NCBI GenBank assembly: GCA_964420455.1
Contig: CAYQTO010000009.1
Location: 1 to 47,745 of the forward strand
Length of the DNA: 47,745 bases
Direction of reading: 5' to 3'
DNA from: CAYQTO01 sp964420455
GTDB lineage: Bacteria; Sumerlaeota; Sumerlaeia; SLMS01
The notes beneath the pieces are model-generated. The model did no database searches. It was given only the letters and a program-made list of their open reading frames with translations, and was not told where the DNA came from. Below are positions 1 to 8,705 of this stretch, in pieces (position 1 is the first letter of the stretch; each line of letters begins with the position of its first letter). A program made the translations under genes and the position numbers.

Positions 1-206
1 GGGGCTCGCGATACCGGGCGTATGATTTCCTTCAGGCGATCAACCGCCTGCCCGCCGTCGAGGATCGCAACCGCGAGGTGATGGATTACCGCAACATCCG
101 CCAGACGGAGAAGTCGCTGCTGGATTACTGGAACACGACGCCACCGCTCCGGCTGTATAGACAGCCCGTGGCGCCCGTCGATGATGGGAGAGGCCCCGGA
201 CGCTAG
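1..206 (+). CDS. C-terminal fragment of an unrecognised protein
   Basis: The last 67 codons of a gene that begins before the window, read in the frame that ends at TAG 204-206. The fragment is charged and helical (QAINRLPAVEDRNREV, YRNIRQTEKSLLDYW), then ends in a Pro/Arg-rich tail. I do not recognise the family; a coiled-coil periplasmic segment such as the end of a TolC-like protein is conceivable but unsupported. A copy of the GTATAGAC word near the end encodes Tyr-Arg with a rare AGA codon. Its stop codon shares a CTAG palindrome with the stop of the opposing YjbQ gene. Confidence 0.6.
   Translation, partial: GSRYRAYDFLQAINRLPAVEDRNREVMDYRNIRQTEKSLLDYWNTTPPLRLYRQPVAPVDDGRGPGR
155..162 (+). 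repeat. GTATAGAC word, copy 1
   Basis: Flanks T/A. Encodes Tyr-Arg (TAT AGA) in the first, partial gene. Confidence 0.9.
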
Positions 207-628
207 GCGCCGATGAATTGAAGAATCACGCGGCGGGTCCGGGGGCCATCGTCGAAGTCGAACAGGACGACCTGTTGCCAGGTACCGAGGATCAGGTCCC
301 CTTCTGAAAAGGGAACAACGAGGGAGGGGCCGATGAGAGGAGCCCGGCAGTGGGCGGCCCCGTTGTGGTCGCCCCAGGTGGCATGATGGTGGTAGTCCTC
401 GTTTTCCGGGGCGATGCGTTCGAACATCTCGGGGAGGTCCTTCTTCAGGCCGGGCTCGAACTCGATGGTGGAGACGCCTGCGGTGGAGCCGGGAACGAAG
501 ACGGTGACGGTGCCCTCGCGGAGGCCGCTCTCGCGGAGGGCCTCGCGGATGCCGGGCGTGAGGTCGTGAATGTCGGTGTGACCGCTGGTGTCGAGGGTGA
601 TGGTGGCGGTTTCGACGCGGAGGCTCAT
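203..628 (-). CDS. YjbQ/UPF0047 family protein
   Basis: A 141-residue protein matching the YjbQ (UPF0047) family along its full length. Some members have been linked to secondary thiamine phosphate synthase activity; the true role is unsettled. Visible family features are the VPGSTAGVSTIE segment, the histidine cluster in DYHHHATWGDHNGAAH, LIGPSLVVPF, LGTWQQVVLFDFD and the closing PRTRRVILQFIG. The segment that reads HTTAG in many bacterial members is GSTAG here, as in another subgroup. The ATG at 628 overlaps the TGA of the upstream fusion gene (ATGA) and has a GGGAG Shine-Dalgarno, so longer in-frame starts are rejected. The coupling implies co-translation with the glycosyltransferase-methyltransferase gene. 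Confidence 0.9.
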   Translation of the reverse strand: MSLRVETATITLDTSGHTDIHDLTPGIREALRESGLREGTVTVFVPGSTAGVSTIEFEPGLKKDLPEMFERIAPENEDYHHHATWGDHNGAAHCRAPLIGPSLVVPFSEGDLILGTWQQVVLFDFDDGPRTRRVILQFIGA

Positions 629-2070
629 GATGGGGGAAGCTCCCTTTGTTGGGGCCGCTGGCCGACGGCAATGACGCTGTTGTGGGGATGAAAGGGAATC
701 GGCTCGACGAGGCGAACGAGGGGAAGAAGGAGCTCGAAGACGGACATCTGGTTGGGCGAGAGGGTTCGGTGGCCGAGGATCTTGCCAGAGATCCACCAGC
801 CAAGTCCCCCGACGCGGTTAAAGCCACGAGTCTCCAGAACGCGGAAGCCGGCGCGGCGAAGCTTGTTGGAAAGTTCCTCCCGCGTATAGCGGCGAAAGTG
901 GCCGAGGGCCTCGTCGACGCCGGTGTAGAGGCGCGGGTCGTGGGGAACAAGGATGATGGCGCGGCCACCGGGACACAGGATCTCGCGAAAGTTCGCCAGC
1001 ACCTTCTCGTCGTCGTCTATATGTTCGAGGACGTTGATGCAGATGATGGTATCGAGGGGTTGTTTGGCGGCATTGGCGCGAAGGGAATCGAGGTCGCGGA
1101 GGTCGGCGCGGGCGACGGAGAAGTTGGCCAGGTGGCCGTAGGACTGCTCGAGGCGACGGACGTAGAAGTCCTCGTCGTCGAGACAGACGAGGCGACGGCG
1201 ATCGAGGAGCAGTTCGGTGAGGTTGCCGATGCCGGACCCGGCCTCGAGGACGTCGTCGCCGATGTGCCGGTCGAACTGGGAGAAGAGCCAGCGGTTGAAT
1301 CGCCGGGCACGCCGCACCGCCTGGAGGATCATAAACCCCTCGTGCGACGTATAGCTGATGTCGAAGAAGCGGTAGTAGATCATCGCGGCGATGGCGCGCA
1401 CGGCGTCGGCGGAGCGGATCTTCTTTCCCTCGGCGTAGCTGCGCCCCTGGTAGGAGATGGGAACCTCGTAGATGCGGGCGCCCCATCGGGCGAGCTTTGC
1501 GGTCAGTTCCGGCTCGATGGAGAAGCCGCTGGAGCGGATCTTGATCGTCTTGAGGATGTCGGTGCGGACGAGCTTGTAACAGGTCATCACGTCCGTCAGG
1601 TTCAGGTCGTTGAGGACATTGCTGAGGGTGGTGACGATGGTGTTGGCGATCGTGTGCCAGAAGTACATGGCGCGGCGGTAGCGGCCCGTGAGGAAGCGTG
1701 AACCGTAAACGGCGTCGGCGATGCCTTCCCGCGCGGGGAGCAGGAGGGCTGCCCAGTCGGCGGGATCATACTCGAGGTCGGCGTCCTGGATGAGGATCCA
1801 GTCGCCGGTGGCTTCGCGGATGGCCGTGCGGAGGGCGTGGCCCTTGCCACGGTTGCGGCGATGAACGAGGAGGTGAATTCGGGGATCCTGCCGGGCATAC
1901 TGGCGGAGGATGTCGCGGCTGCCATCGGTTGATCCGTCATCAACGACGAGGATTTCCCGTTCGCAGGGGAGGTTGACGGCGAGCACGCGATCCAGCACGC
2001 GGGCGATGGTGCGCCGTTCGTTATAGACGGGGATAATGACCGTCAGCTTGTTGAGGCAGTTGGATGTCAC
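625..2070 (-). CDS. Family 2 glycosyltransferase fused to a class I methyltransferase
   Basis: About 481 residues. The N-terminal half is a GT-A family 2 glycosyltransferase: LTVIIPVYNERRTI at the start, then VVDDGSTDGS, GKGHALRTAI and the DXD-like IQDADLEYDP, as in dolichol-phosphate mannosyltransferase-type enzymes. The C-terminal half is a SAM-dependent methyltransferase with motif I VLEAGSGIGNLTELL, an acidic DDED and INVLEHIDDDEKVLANF. Together they suggest transfer of a sugar to a lipid or glycan plus methylation of the product. I chose the GTG at 2070, just before the GT domain; the upstream in-frame stretch overlaps the kinase gene's end and has no domain content. The stop overlaps the YjbQ start. 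Confidence 0.85.
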   Translation of the reverse strand: MTSNCLNKLTVIIPVYNERRTIARVLDRVLAVNLPCEREILVVDDGSTDGSRDILRQYARQDPRIHLLVHRRNRGKGHALRTAIREATGDWILIQDADLEYDPADWAALLLPAREGIADAVYGSRFLTGRYRRAMYFWHTIANTIVTTLSNVLNDLNLTDVMTCYKLVRTDILKTIKIRSSGFSIEPELTAKLARWGARIYEVPISYQGRSYAEGKKIRSADAVRAIAAMIYYRFFDISYTSHEGFMILQAVRRARRFNRWLFSQFDRHIGDDVLEAGSGIGNLTELLLDRRRLVCLDDEDFYVRRLEQSYGHLANFSVARADLRDLDSLRANAAKQPLDTIICINVLEHIDDDEKVLANFREILCPGGRAIILVPHDPRLYTGVDEALGHFRRYTREELSNKLRRAGFRVLETRGFNRVGGLGWWISGKILGHRTLSPNQMSVFELLLPLVRLVEPIPFHPHNSVIAVGQRPQQRELPPS

Positions 2071-2135
2071 CAGGGGTGGGCCCGCGGCGGGAGGTCGAGC
2101 GACAAAGTCCGCCGGGCCGGCCGGTGCCGCAACGC

Positions 2136-5100
2136 TCAATTCCCCGGAACGATGTCGGCCGCGGTCAGTTCCATCCCGAGGCGGCGGGTGCGCTTCCACC
2201 ATTCCAGCCGCTCGTTGTAGTCGAGCCCGGCGGCGTCGCCCGGATACTCCTCGAGCCGCCAGGGGACGGCATCAAAAAACAGGAACTGCCCCTCGGTATT
2301 GACCGCAAAGACGTTCAGTCCGTCGGAAGTGAAGCGCGCGCCCAGTGGCGGATTCAGCGATTGCTGGGAGTCGTACAGGGTGAGCACCTCGCGGCCCGAG
2401 GCGACGTCCCAGAGCTTGATTCGATTGTCGCGAGCGGAGGTGACGACCCGCCGGCCGTCGGGGCTGAAGGCAATGTGATAGACGGGTCGTTGGTGTCCGA
2501 CGAGGGTTACCAACAACTCGCCGGTCTCGAGATTCCAGATCCCCGAGGTGTCGGCCGTGCTACCGGCGGCGAGGAGCTTGCCCGCCGGGTCGACGTCGAG
2601 GCAAATCCCCGCCATGTCGAGGTAGTCAAACTCGAGGAGCCGCTCGCCGGTTCTCGGGTCCCAGGCGGAGGGCCGGCCGCTGGTCTGCCCAACGAGGAGT
2701 TGCGAGGAGTCCGGGGTGAAGATGACCTCGTAGAGTTCGAAGGCGGATCCTCCCGACCGGGAATCGCGACAGGTGGCCAGCTTGGTCCATTGATCCGTTT
2801 CATACACATGGACGGAGTTACGTGGCTCGGCCACGGCGAGGTACCGGCCGTCGGGGCTGAAGGCGCCGGTAAGGAGGCGCTCCTCCTCGAGCTTCGCGGC
2901 GACCTCGCCGGTCCGGAGATCGAGTACCCGAGGCGCCATGGTGTCCCGGTCGAAGTCGACCCGGTAACGGCCGTCCGGGCTGAACTCGGTGAAGCGCGAC
3001 TGGACCATGAAGGACTCGCGACCGCTGCGGACGATGCTCGCCCCCGCGGGGGGATCCCACAAGCGGTCGCGGCCATCCCAGGCACGATCCCGTTCCTCGA
3101 AGGCACCATAGACCTGAAGCTGGCGGCCGAGGTGCTCGCGGATCTCCTCCGCGGTGGGATCCCGGTCCGTCCGGGGACCGTTGAGCAGATGCTGGAAATC
3201 AAAAACCCGGACCGTCCGGCGCGACGTGGTAACCAGACGCGTTTCGTCGCGGCTCCGCTCGAGCTTCCAGAGCGGGTCGTCGAGCTGAACCTCGCGAATG
3301 ATCTGGCCCGAGTCGAAATCCCAAAACCGCATCACCCCGAGATCGTCCGCGGTGACGATGACGCCCTCGCGGGTCATGAAGGCGTCGTGAAGGTAGCTCG
3401 AAACGTTGTTCAGGGCGCGGACCAACTCGCCGGATTCGGTCATGTAGACGCGGCAATGGCGGTCCGTGGAGGTGGTAATTACGTAACGATTGTCGGGGGA
3501 GAACTCGGCGGAGAGGACATGTTCCGTGTGGCCGGGATAGCGGACGAGGAGTTCGCCGGTGGCGGCGTCGTGGAGGGAGACCTGGGATTGCTTGCTGGAG
3601 ACGAGGAGGCGGGTCTGGGATTCGTCCATTTCGAGGTGATAGACGTCGTCCGGGAAGGGCTGGGACGTATAGACGAGCCTGCCGCTTTCCATGTCCCAGG
3701 CGCGGAAGACATCGTCGGCGCCGCCGGTGAAGGCAAGACCGAGCTTGTCGGAGATGGCGGCGCCGCGGAGGTGATCCTCGTGGCCTCGGAGGACGTGGAG
3801 GGTGGCGCCGGTGGCGGCATCGAGGAGAAAGCCGTTGTGGTCACGGGAGACGGCGAGGAGGCGGGCCCCGTCGGGGCTGGGGACGACGGTCCAGAGGAGG
3901 GTATTGCTGAGGACCCGGCTGTAGAGGCGTCGGCCCGTGGTGGCGTCCCAGGCGCTTACGCGGGACGATCCGGCGGTATGGATCCGGGTGCCGTCGGGGG
4001 AGAACGCGGCGTGATAGATTCCCGGCTCCTGGAGGATCATCTGCTCGGGATGGAGCTGCGCCACGAGATACCCCCACTCAAACTGGCGGTAGGCGGCGCG
4101 GGTATCCTCGAAGAGAACGCTCTGGACTTTGGGGAGGCGCCCCTGTGCGAGGGAGGCATCGGCGACGCCGATGGAGGCGAAGTACTGCTCGCGCTCCGCG
4201 CGTTGGCGCGCATCCTCCGCCTGTCGCCGAAGGTCAAGTGCCTGCCGCTCGGACTCGGTCGCGATGCGCAGCGCCTCCTCGGCGATGTCCCGCTCCTGCT
4301 GGAGCTCGCGATTGATCCGTTGCTGGTCCACCACATAGAGGGCGAATCCCCCGGCGATGACGAACAACATGACCATGACGGCGCTGATGGCGATGCGGCG
4401 CTGGCGATAGGCGGTGCGAATCGCCTGTTCGGTGCTGTTGATTTCGCCAAGGAGATCCTGGCGGAGGCGGGGGTCGCGAACCCGCTCGGCGGTGACACGG
4501 GCGAGGGTTAAATCGCCCTGGCCGAGGGCAAGGCGGGCGTAGCGGGCGAGGGTTTCCGTCCGCAGCCACGCGGCATCGGGATTGGCGGGCCAGAGACCGA
4601 CCGCGCTTTCAACGTTGCTGACGCATTCAGAGAGGGCGGAGTAGGCGGCGGCCACGTCCTGTCTCGGCTCTCGCGGAAACGGAGCGAGGATGCTGCGAGT
4701 GCGCGATTCGGGGGTGCGCAGCCGACCCATGCACCGGCGGACTTCCTCGGTGAGATGGAGGGACTGGCGGCGGGCCGACGCCCCACTTAGGTAATCAAGA
4801 AGCCCGGCGAGAAAAGCATCCACGGAGGGGAAGCGGTCCTGTGGAAGGGGAGCCAGGGCCTCCATGGCAAGGCTGGCGAGATCGCCGGGAATGTCGCGGC
4901 CGGGGGCCCTTTGGTGGGGCGGCGCCACCTCGCCAAGGCGGGCCATCTCGAGCGCCTGCTCCGAGGATTCCGCTGCGTGGGGAAAGGTCCCCGTGAGGAG
5001 ATAGTACAGCGTGCCGCCGAGGAGGTAGATGTCGGTGAGGCGAGTGACCTGGCGGGCGTGGGGGAGTGTCTGCTCCGGCGCCATGAGCGACGGCGTCCCG

Positions 5101-5885
5101 GCGGGAGCCGTGGCTGTCTCCGGAGTGGGAATCTTCAGCTTCGGGGGCTCGACGCCCTCCACTCCCTCAGGGAGTCCAACAAACACCCCAAGGCCCCAGT
5201 CCATGAGCAGGACTTCCCCAAACTCGCCCACCATGACCTGCGACGGCTTGAGGTCGCGGTGCACGATGCCCCGCGAGTGGGCGAAGGCGACCGCCTGGCA
5301 GACGTCGATAAGGATCGGCAGGTGCTTGCCAAGGAAGTCCGCCGGGGCCATGGCGGCGAAATCCTCCTGGATGATCGCTGCCCAGGGCTCGCCCCGGACC
5401 AGTTTCATGGCGAGGAGCGGGTGGCCATAGCGATCCATCCCCAGATCGTAGACGGGAACGATGTTGGGGTGCTCCAGGTAGGCGGTGATGATGGCCTCCT
5501 GGCGGAACTGGTAATCGAGGAGGAAGCGGCTGCTTTCGCCGCGGGTCTGGACCTTGAGGTAGTGCTGGTCTTGGAGCTTTTTGACGGCGACGACGCGGCC
5601 GAGGGAGGTCTGGATGGCCTCGAGGACTTCGCCGAAGGCGCCTTGGCCGATGCAGCGCCGCAGGAGGAACGTGCTGATCTGGGGCTCGAGGCTTTCCGCT
5701 TCGTGCTGGTCCCCGCCGCGGTCGCCGTCGTCCAGGGTTTCGACCCCCCAGGTGGGCAGGGTGTGTTCCGGCTGGACGCTGGGCGCACGGCTCAACGTCT
5801 CGTCCTCCGGATGCATGGTCTCATCCGGGTCGGTGGGAAGCTCACCGAAGACGATTTCGGGCTGGCTGTCTCGCTCGGCGGACAT
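2136..5885 (-). CDS. Membrane serine/threonine protein kinase with C-terminal WD40 repeats
   Basis: About 1249 residues. A Hanks-type kinase lies at roughly 70-365 (glycine loop GQGAFGEV, ATP-binding Lys in VAVKKL, catalytic HRDLKP). A TPR-like helical stretch follows, then one membrane helix near 496-519 (ISAVMVMLFVIAGGFALYVV), an Arg/Glu coiled coil, and WD40 blades from about 610 to 1210 (FSPDGTRIHTAG, AFSPDGRRVVTSA, KLWDVASG). The kinase faces the cytosol and the propeller the periplasm, suggesting a sensor. Two departures stand out: the Mg-binding Asn of HRDLKPxN is Gln (HRDLKPSQ) and DFG is DWG, so activity may be altered. An alternative ATG at 5921 adds 12 residues but lacks an obvious ribosome site. 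Confidence 0.9.
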   Translation of the reverse strand: MSAERDSQPEIVFGELPTDPDETMHPEDETLSRAPSVQPEHTLPTWGVETLDDGDRGGDQHEAESLEPQISTFLLRRCIGQGAFGEVLEAIQTSLGRVVAVKKLQDQHYLKVQTRGESSRFLLDYQFRQEAIITAYLEHPNIVPVYDLGMDRYGHPLLAMKLVRGEPWAAIIQEDFAAMAPADFLGKHLPILIDVCQAVAFAHSRGIVHRDLKPSQVMVGEFGEVLLMDWGLGVFVGLPEGVEGVEPPKLKIPTPETATAPAGTPSLMAPEQTLPHARQVTRLTDIYLLGGTLYYLLTGTFPHAAESSEQALEMARLGEVAPPHQRAPGRDIPGDLASLAMEALAPLPQDRFPSVDAFLAGLLDYLSGASARRQSLHLTEEVRRCMGRLRTPESRTRSILAPFPREPRQDVAAAYSALSECVSNVESAVGLWPANPDAAWLRTETLARYARLALGQGDLTLARVTAERVRDPRLRQDLLGEINSTEQAIRTAYRQRRIAISAVMVMLFVIAGGFALYVVDQQRINRELQQERDIAEEALRIATESERQALDLRRQAEDARQRAEREQYFASIGVADASLAQGRLPKVQSVLFEDTRAAYRQFEWGYLVAQLHPEQMILQEPGIYHAAFSPDGTRIHTAGSSRVSAWDATTGRRLYSRVLSNTLLWTVVPSPDGARLLAVSRDHNGFLLDAATGATLHVLRGHEDHLRGAAISDKLGLAFTGGADDVFRAWDMESGRLVYTSQPFPDDVYHLEMDESQTRLLVSSKQSQVSLHDAATGELLVRYPGHTEHVLSAEFSPDNRYVITTSTDRHCRVYMTESGELVRALNNVSSYLHDAFMTREGVIVTADDLGVMRFWDFDSGQIIREVQLDDPLWKLERSRDETRLVTTSRRTVRVFDFQHLLNGPRTDRDPTAEEIREHLGRQLQVYGAFEERDRAWDGRDRLWDPPAGASIVRSGRESFMVQSRFTEFSPDGRYRVDFDRDTMAPRVLDLRTGEVAAKLEEERLLTGAFSPDGRYLAVAEPRNSVHVYETDQWTKLATCRDSRSGGSAFELYEVIFTPDSSQLLVGQTSGRPSAWDPRTGERLLEFDYLDMAGICLDVDPAGKLLAAGSTADTSGIWNLETGELLVTLVGHQRPVYHIAFSPDGRRVVTSARDNRIKLWDVASGREVLTLYDSQQSLNPPLGARFTSDGLNVFAVNTEGQFLFFDAVPWRLEEYPGDAAGLDYNERLEWWKRTRRLGMELTAADIVPGN
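3667..3674 (+). repeat. GTATAGAC word, copy 2
   Basis: Flanks C/G. Antisense to the kinase gene, which reads Val-Tyr-Thr here, between WD40 blades. Confidence 0.9.
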
Positions 5886-5968
5886 CCCTTTCGTTTCCTT
5901 GGGTGCTTCGAAATAGAACATCGTAATTTGGGGAAGGCTTGATGAAAGCGTACAGGGGAATCTTTGCC

Positions 5969-6757
5969 TTATTTCGCTGCATCAACGGGTTCGCCTAGGG
6001 CCCTTCGCTCAAGAATCTCGTGGATTTCCGCAACAAGTTCTCGCAGCCGCGCATCGCTGACGTCGACTTGCTCCTTCCGGCGCCGTTCGATCTCCTGAAC
6101 TTCGTGATAATTGTTCAAAATGGCACCCACGACCAGGTTGATCATGACGAAAGTCGCCAGAAGGATCCAGCTAACGTGGAAGGCGGTCACCACCCAGTAA
6201 TCGGAACCGGCGGCGATGCCCTCGTAGCGCAGGTCCGTCCAATCTTCAGCGGTCAGAGACCGGAAGAGCGAAAAGAGCGCCTCGTGGAGCGTCCCATAAT
6301 GCTCCGGCTGGGTGTCCCCGAAGAGCTTCACCGCGATCACGCCATAAATGTAGAAGGCGATGATCATCAGGATGCTGATATACGCCATGGAGGCGACGGA
6401 TCGCCAGAGAACGTTGACGATGAGCTTGAGCTCGGGGAGCGCGTTGACAAGCCGCAGCACGCGAAAAACGCGGAGGATGCGCAGGACCGTGGAGGTGTTG
6501 CCGTTTCCGGGGACGAGGGCCGCACCGACGATGATGATGTCGAACCAGTTCCACCCATCGCGAAAGTAGTCGCGGAGCCGAGGCGCGTAGAGCATCTTGA
6601 GAGCGATCTCGAGGATGAAGATGCCGACGCAGATCTTGTCGATTGTCCGCAGGAGGGGATGCTGGACGTAGGTCTCGGCGCCGATGATCAGCGCGTTGAG
6701 GACGATGACAAGAATGATGAAAGTGCCGAAGGTGTTGCCGTAGACGAAATCGCGCAT
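5969..6757 (-). CDS. Single-domain voltage-gated cation channel (NaChBac/Nav type)
   Basis: A 262-residue one-repeat voltage-gated channel that would assemble as a tetramer in the inner membrane. Six membrane segments are visible. S4 carries four arginines spaced by three (R93, R96, R99, R102 in RILRVFRVLR). The selectivity filter is TAEDWTD at 169-175, followed by S6 (FVMINLVVGAILNNYHEVQ) and a C-terminal coiled coil rich in Glu/Arg (EIERRRKEQ), both typical of the family. The acidic filter suggests calcium rather than sodium selectivity (see findings). I chose the ATG at 6757, with GGGAG upstream, over a GTG ten codons earlier. It sits alone, downstream of the radical SAM pair and upstream of the kinase. 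Confidence 0.92.
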   Translation of the reverse strand: MRDFVYGNTFGTFIILVIVLNALIIGAETYVQHPLLRTIDKICVGIFILEIALKMLYAPRLRDYFRDGWNWFDIIIVGAALVPGNGNTSTVLRILRVFRVLRLVNALPELKLIVNVLWRSVASMAYISILMIIAFYIYGVIAVKLFGDTQPEHYGTLHEALFSLFRSLTAEDWTDLRYEGIAAGSDYWVVTAFHVSWILLATFVMINLVVGAILNNYHEVQEIERRRKEQVDVSDARLRELVAEIHEILERRALGEPVDAAK

Positions 6758-6851
6758 GGGGCTGCTCCCGGCCGGTGAGAGAGTCACGAGCCGGGCACGT
6801 TGGTGGATGGGGGGACGAAGTAAAGGCCGCCAAAGAACCCTGACGGGGTTG

Positions 6852-7622
6852 TCAGGTTTTGTCGGTGCCCGGCGCCGGGGTGCGTTCGGGATGGCCGAAC
6901 CAGGAACGGGGGGTGCCTTCCTCCGGCGAGTACTTCGACTCGAGAAGTTCCACGACGTCGCTCATGCGTCCGTCCGCGGGGACCCATTCGTCCACATCCG
7001 GGAAGTCGATGCGGCAGTTCTCGCATTTCTTCCCCTCGTAGAACTTGATCGGGCACCAGAAGGATTCGACGTTCCGGAGCATCTCGGCCCCGAGCGAATA
7101 CACGCCGGTCATCCAGTCGCAGTAGAGGCACCAGATGAGGTCGTGGCCAATAAGGCCGTCGAACTTCTGGCGCGAGACGTTGACCCACTCGGCCATCCGG
7201 TAGCGGGGGAAATCGAGCACATGAACGAGGAACGGGTAGACGGCGAGCTGGCCAAGGCGGATGGCGAGGAAGATCGGCAGCGCGGGGATGGTGATCCAGA
7301 GGCCGAGGTGATTGCGGAGCGGACCGACGAACCCGTCGAGGGCCTTGCGGATTTCCGGCCCGCGGTAGCCGGTCGCCTTGGCGTGTAGGATCGCGAAGGC
7401 CTGCAGGGAGAGGAACTCGCCGAGGACCGCGGCGATGAAACCCGCCCATCCATACCACCACCCCATCGCCACCCAGGGGATCCAGGTGAGGAGCCCCAGC
7501 ACCACATCGAGGGCAGGGGCGCGGGTCAGGACGTCGGACACGCGGGTCACGGCCATGGTAACCAGAATCACAGCAAGTTGCCAGGCGAGAACAGCCGCCA
7601 CCATGGCGAGAAAGGCGATCAT
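6852..7622 (-). CDS. Cysteine-motif membrane protein coupled to a radical SAM enzyme
   Basis: A 256-residue protein of unknown family. The first 135 residues hold three or four hydrophobic helices (VLAWQLAVILVTMAV, VVLGLLTWIPWVAMGWW, LGLWITIPALPIFLAI). The C-terminal soluble part carries five cysteines as CLYC (165/168), C190 and CENC (200/203), spaced like a zinc ribbon or rubredoxin-like metal site. Its ATG overlaps the TGA of the radical SAM gene (ATGA), so the two are translated together. I infer that it is the membrane partner or substrate of that enzyme. No function can be assigned from the sequence alone. Confidence 0.85.
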   Translation of the reverse strand: MIAFLAMVAAVLAWQLAVILVTMAVTRVSDVLTRAPALDVVLGLLTWIPWVAMGWWYGWAGFIAAVLGEFLSLQAFAILHAKATGYRGPEIRKALDGFVGPLRNHLGLWITIPALPIFLAIRLGQLAVYPFLVHVLDFPRYRMAEWVNVSRQKFDGLIGHDLIWCLYCDWMTGVYSLGAEMLRNVESFWCPIKFYEGKKCENCRIDFPDVDEWVPADGRMSDVVELLESKYSPEEGTPRSWFGHPERTPAPGTDKT

Positions 7623-8647
7623 GGACGTGCCTCCGTGAGAAGCGCCTGGAGGGGCGCGGTGTCCTGGGTGCGGTTGAAGGCCTCGAGGGCCTCGATGAAG
7701 GGGGCGTCGCCGGGGCGGAGGAAAGAGCCCCCCTCGACGGCCAGGCCTTCGTCGGATAGGCCGACGAACAGGCTGATCGGCTTGCCCCGGGCATGGACGA
7801 CGGCGCGGACCACGTCGCGAAGGAGCGGCGGTGTATAGACGCCCTGCTCCAGCGCCGCGGCCAATCGTGTGCCCCGCGCCGCATAGGTGGGGTTCAGGTG
7901 CATGTTCATCACGACCTTGTACTTCGCCGCCATGGACGCGAGATAGTCGATTGCCTGATGGATGTCGACGACCGCCTGCTCGTCATCCATTTCAGGCACG
8001 CATTTCTGCATGAAGTAACACTTCAGATGGAAACCGAAGGGGGCGATCTTGGCGACGAATTCCTCGAAGCGATTAAGGGTCAGGCCCTTGAGGAAGTGCT
8101 TGTTGCGGACGGTGTCGTCGAAGGCCTCGAAGCCGACGGCGAGTTCGAGCTTCGGCTTTGATTCCCCTTCGGCGAGGGCGCGGGCGAGGAACTCGAGCTC
8201 GGCAAAGTCGACGTACTCGATGCGCGTCTCGAGGGTGAGGGTTCGGAGGGCGGGCAGCTCCAGATTGCACCGGGCGACGAGGTAGATGAGCGCCGTGGAA
8301 CTGAAGGTCTCCTCGTCGAGCATGGAGCCGTTGTTGGAAAGGATGACCTTTCGGATATCCTTGCGTCGGGCGCGGACGTCCTCCTGGGCGAAAAGGAAGT
8401 CGACCTGTCGCATGAGGGCACGGAAGCTGATGTGCTCGGGGGAGGAGATGCTCGGGAGGTTGCAGCCGGTGCAGAGGTTCCAGCGGCAGGCGAGGGTATA
8501 GAAGATGACGAAGAGGACGGTGCCCTCGTGGGATTCCTGAAAGAAGTACTCGTGGGGCCGGTTGTGATCGGCGGTGCGGTCGAAGGCGTAGGTCTTGCCG
8601 GCGCGCTGGTTAGCTTGGCGCAGCTGGTCTTCGAGGTTGGCGGCCAT
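7619..8647 (-). CDS. Radical SAM protein with Elp3-type CX4CX2C cluster
   Basis: A 342-residue radical SAM enzyme. The cluster cysteines C54, C59 and C62 sit in LACRWNLCTGCNLP, a CX4CX2C spacing like that of Elp3-type and archaeosine-type (RaSEA-like) radical SAM proteins rather than the usual CX3CX2C. Other core features are LSNNGSMLDEETFSS after strand 2, TLETRIEYVD, and LELAVGFEAFDD, a segment resembling those of TIGR01210-like proteins. The ATG at 8647 has GGGAG nearby; the longer reading to 8695 has no ribosome site. It precedes and overlaps the cysteine-motif membrane protein. Substrate unknown. A copy of the GTATAGAC word encodes Val-Tyr-Thr near the C-terminus. Confidence 0.85.
   Translation of the reverse strand: MAANLEDQLRQANQRAGKTYAFDRTADHNRPHEYFFQESHEGTVLFVIFYTLACRWNLCTGCNLPSISSPEHISFRALMRQVDFLFAQEDVRARRKDIRKVILSNNGSMLDEETFSSTALIYLVARCNLELPALRTLTLETRIEYVDFAELEFLARALAEGESKPKLELAVGFEAFDDTVRNKHFLKGLTLNRFEEFVAKIAPFGFHLKCYFMQKCVPEMDDEQAVVDIHQAIDYLASMAAKYKVVMNMHLNPTYAARGTRLAAALEQGVYTPPLLRDVVRAVVHARGKPISLFVGLSDEGLAVEGGSFLRPGDAPFIEALEAFNRTQDTAPLQALLTEARP
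7833..7840 (+). repeat. GTATAGAC word, copy 3
   Basis: Flanks T/G. Antisense to the radical SAM gene; Val-Tyr-Thr. Confidence 0.9.
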
Positions 8648-8676
8648 CGGGCTGCTCCCGGTTGGATGGAAGGCTA

Positions 8677-8705
8677 AGAAGACCCCGGGCGCCACGTCAG
8701 GTCAA
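8677..8705 (-). promoter_or_regulatory. Possible promoter of the radical SAM gene
   Basis: On the minus strand a TTGACC box (8705-8700) lies 17 nt before a weak TCTTCT (8682-8677), about 30 nt ahead of the ATG. The -35 is good but the -10 is poor. Confidence 0.25.
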
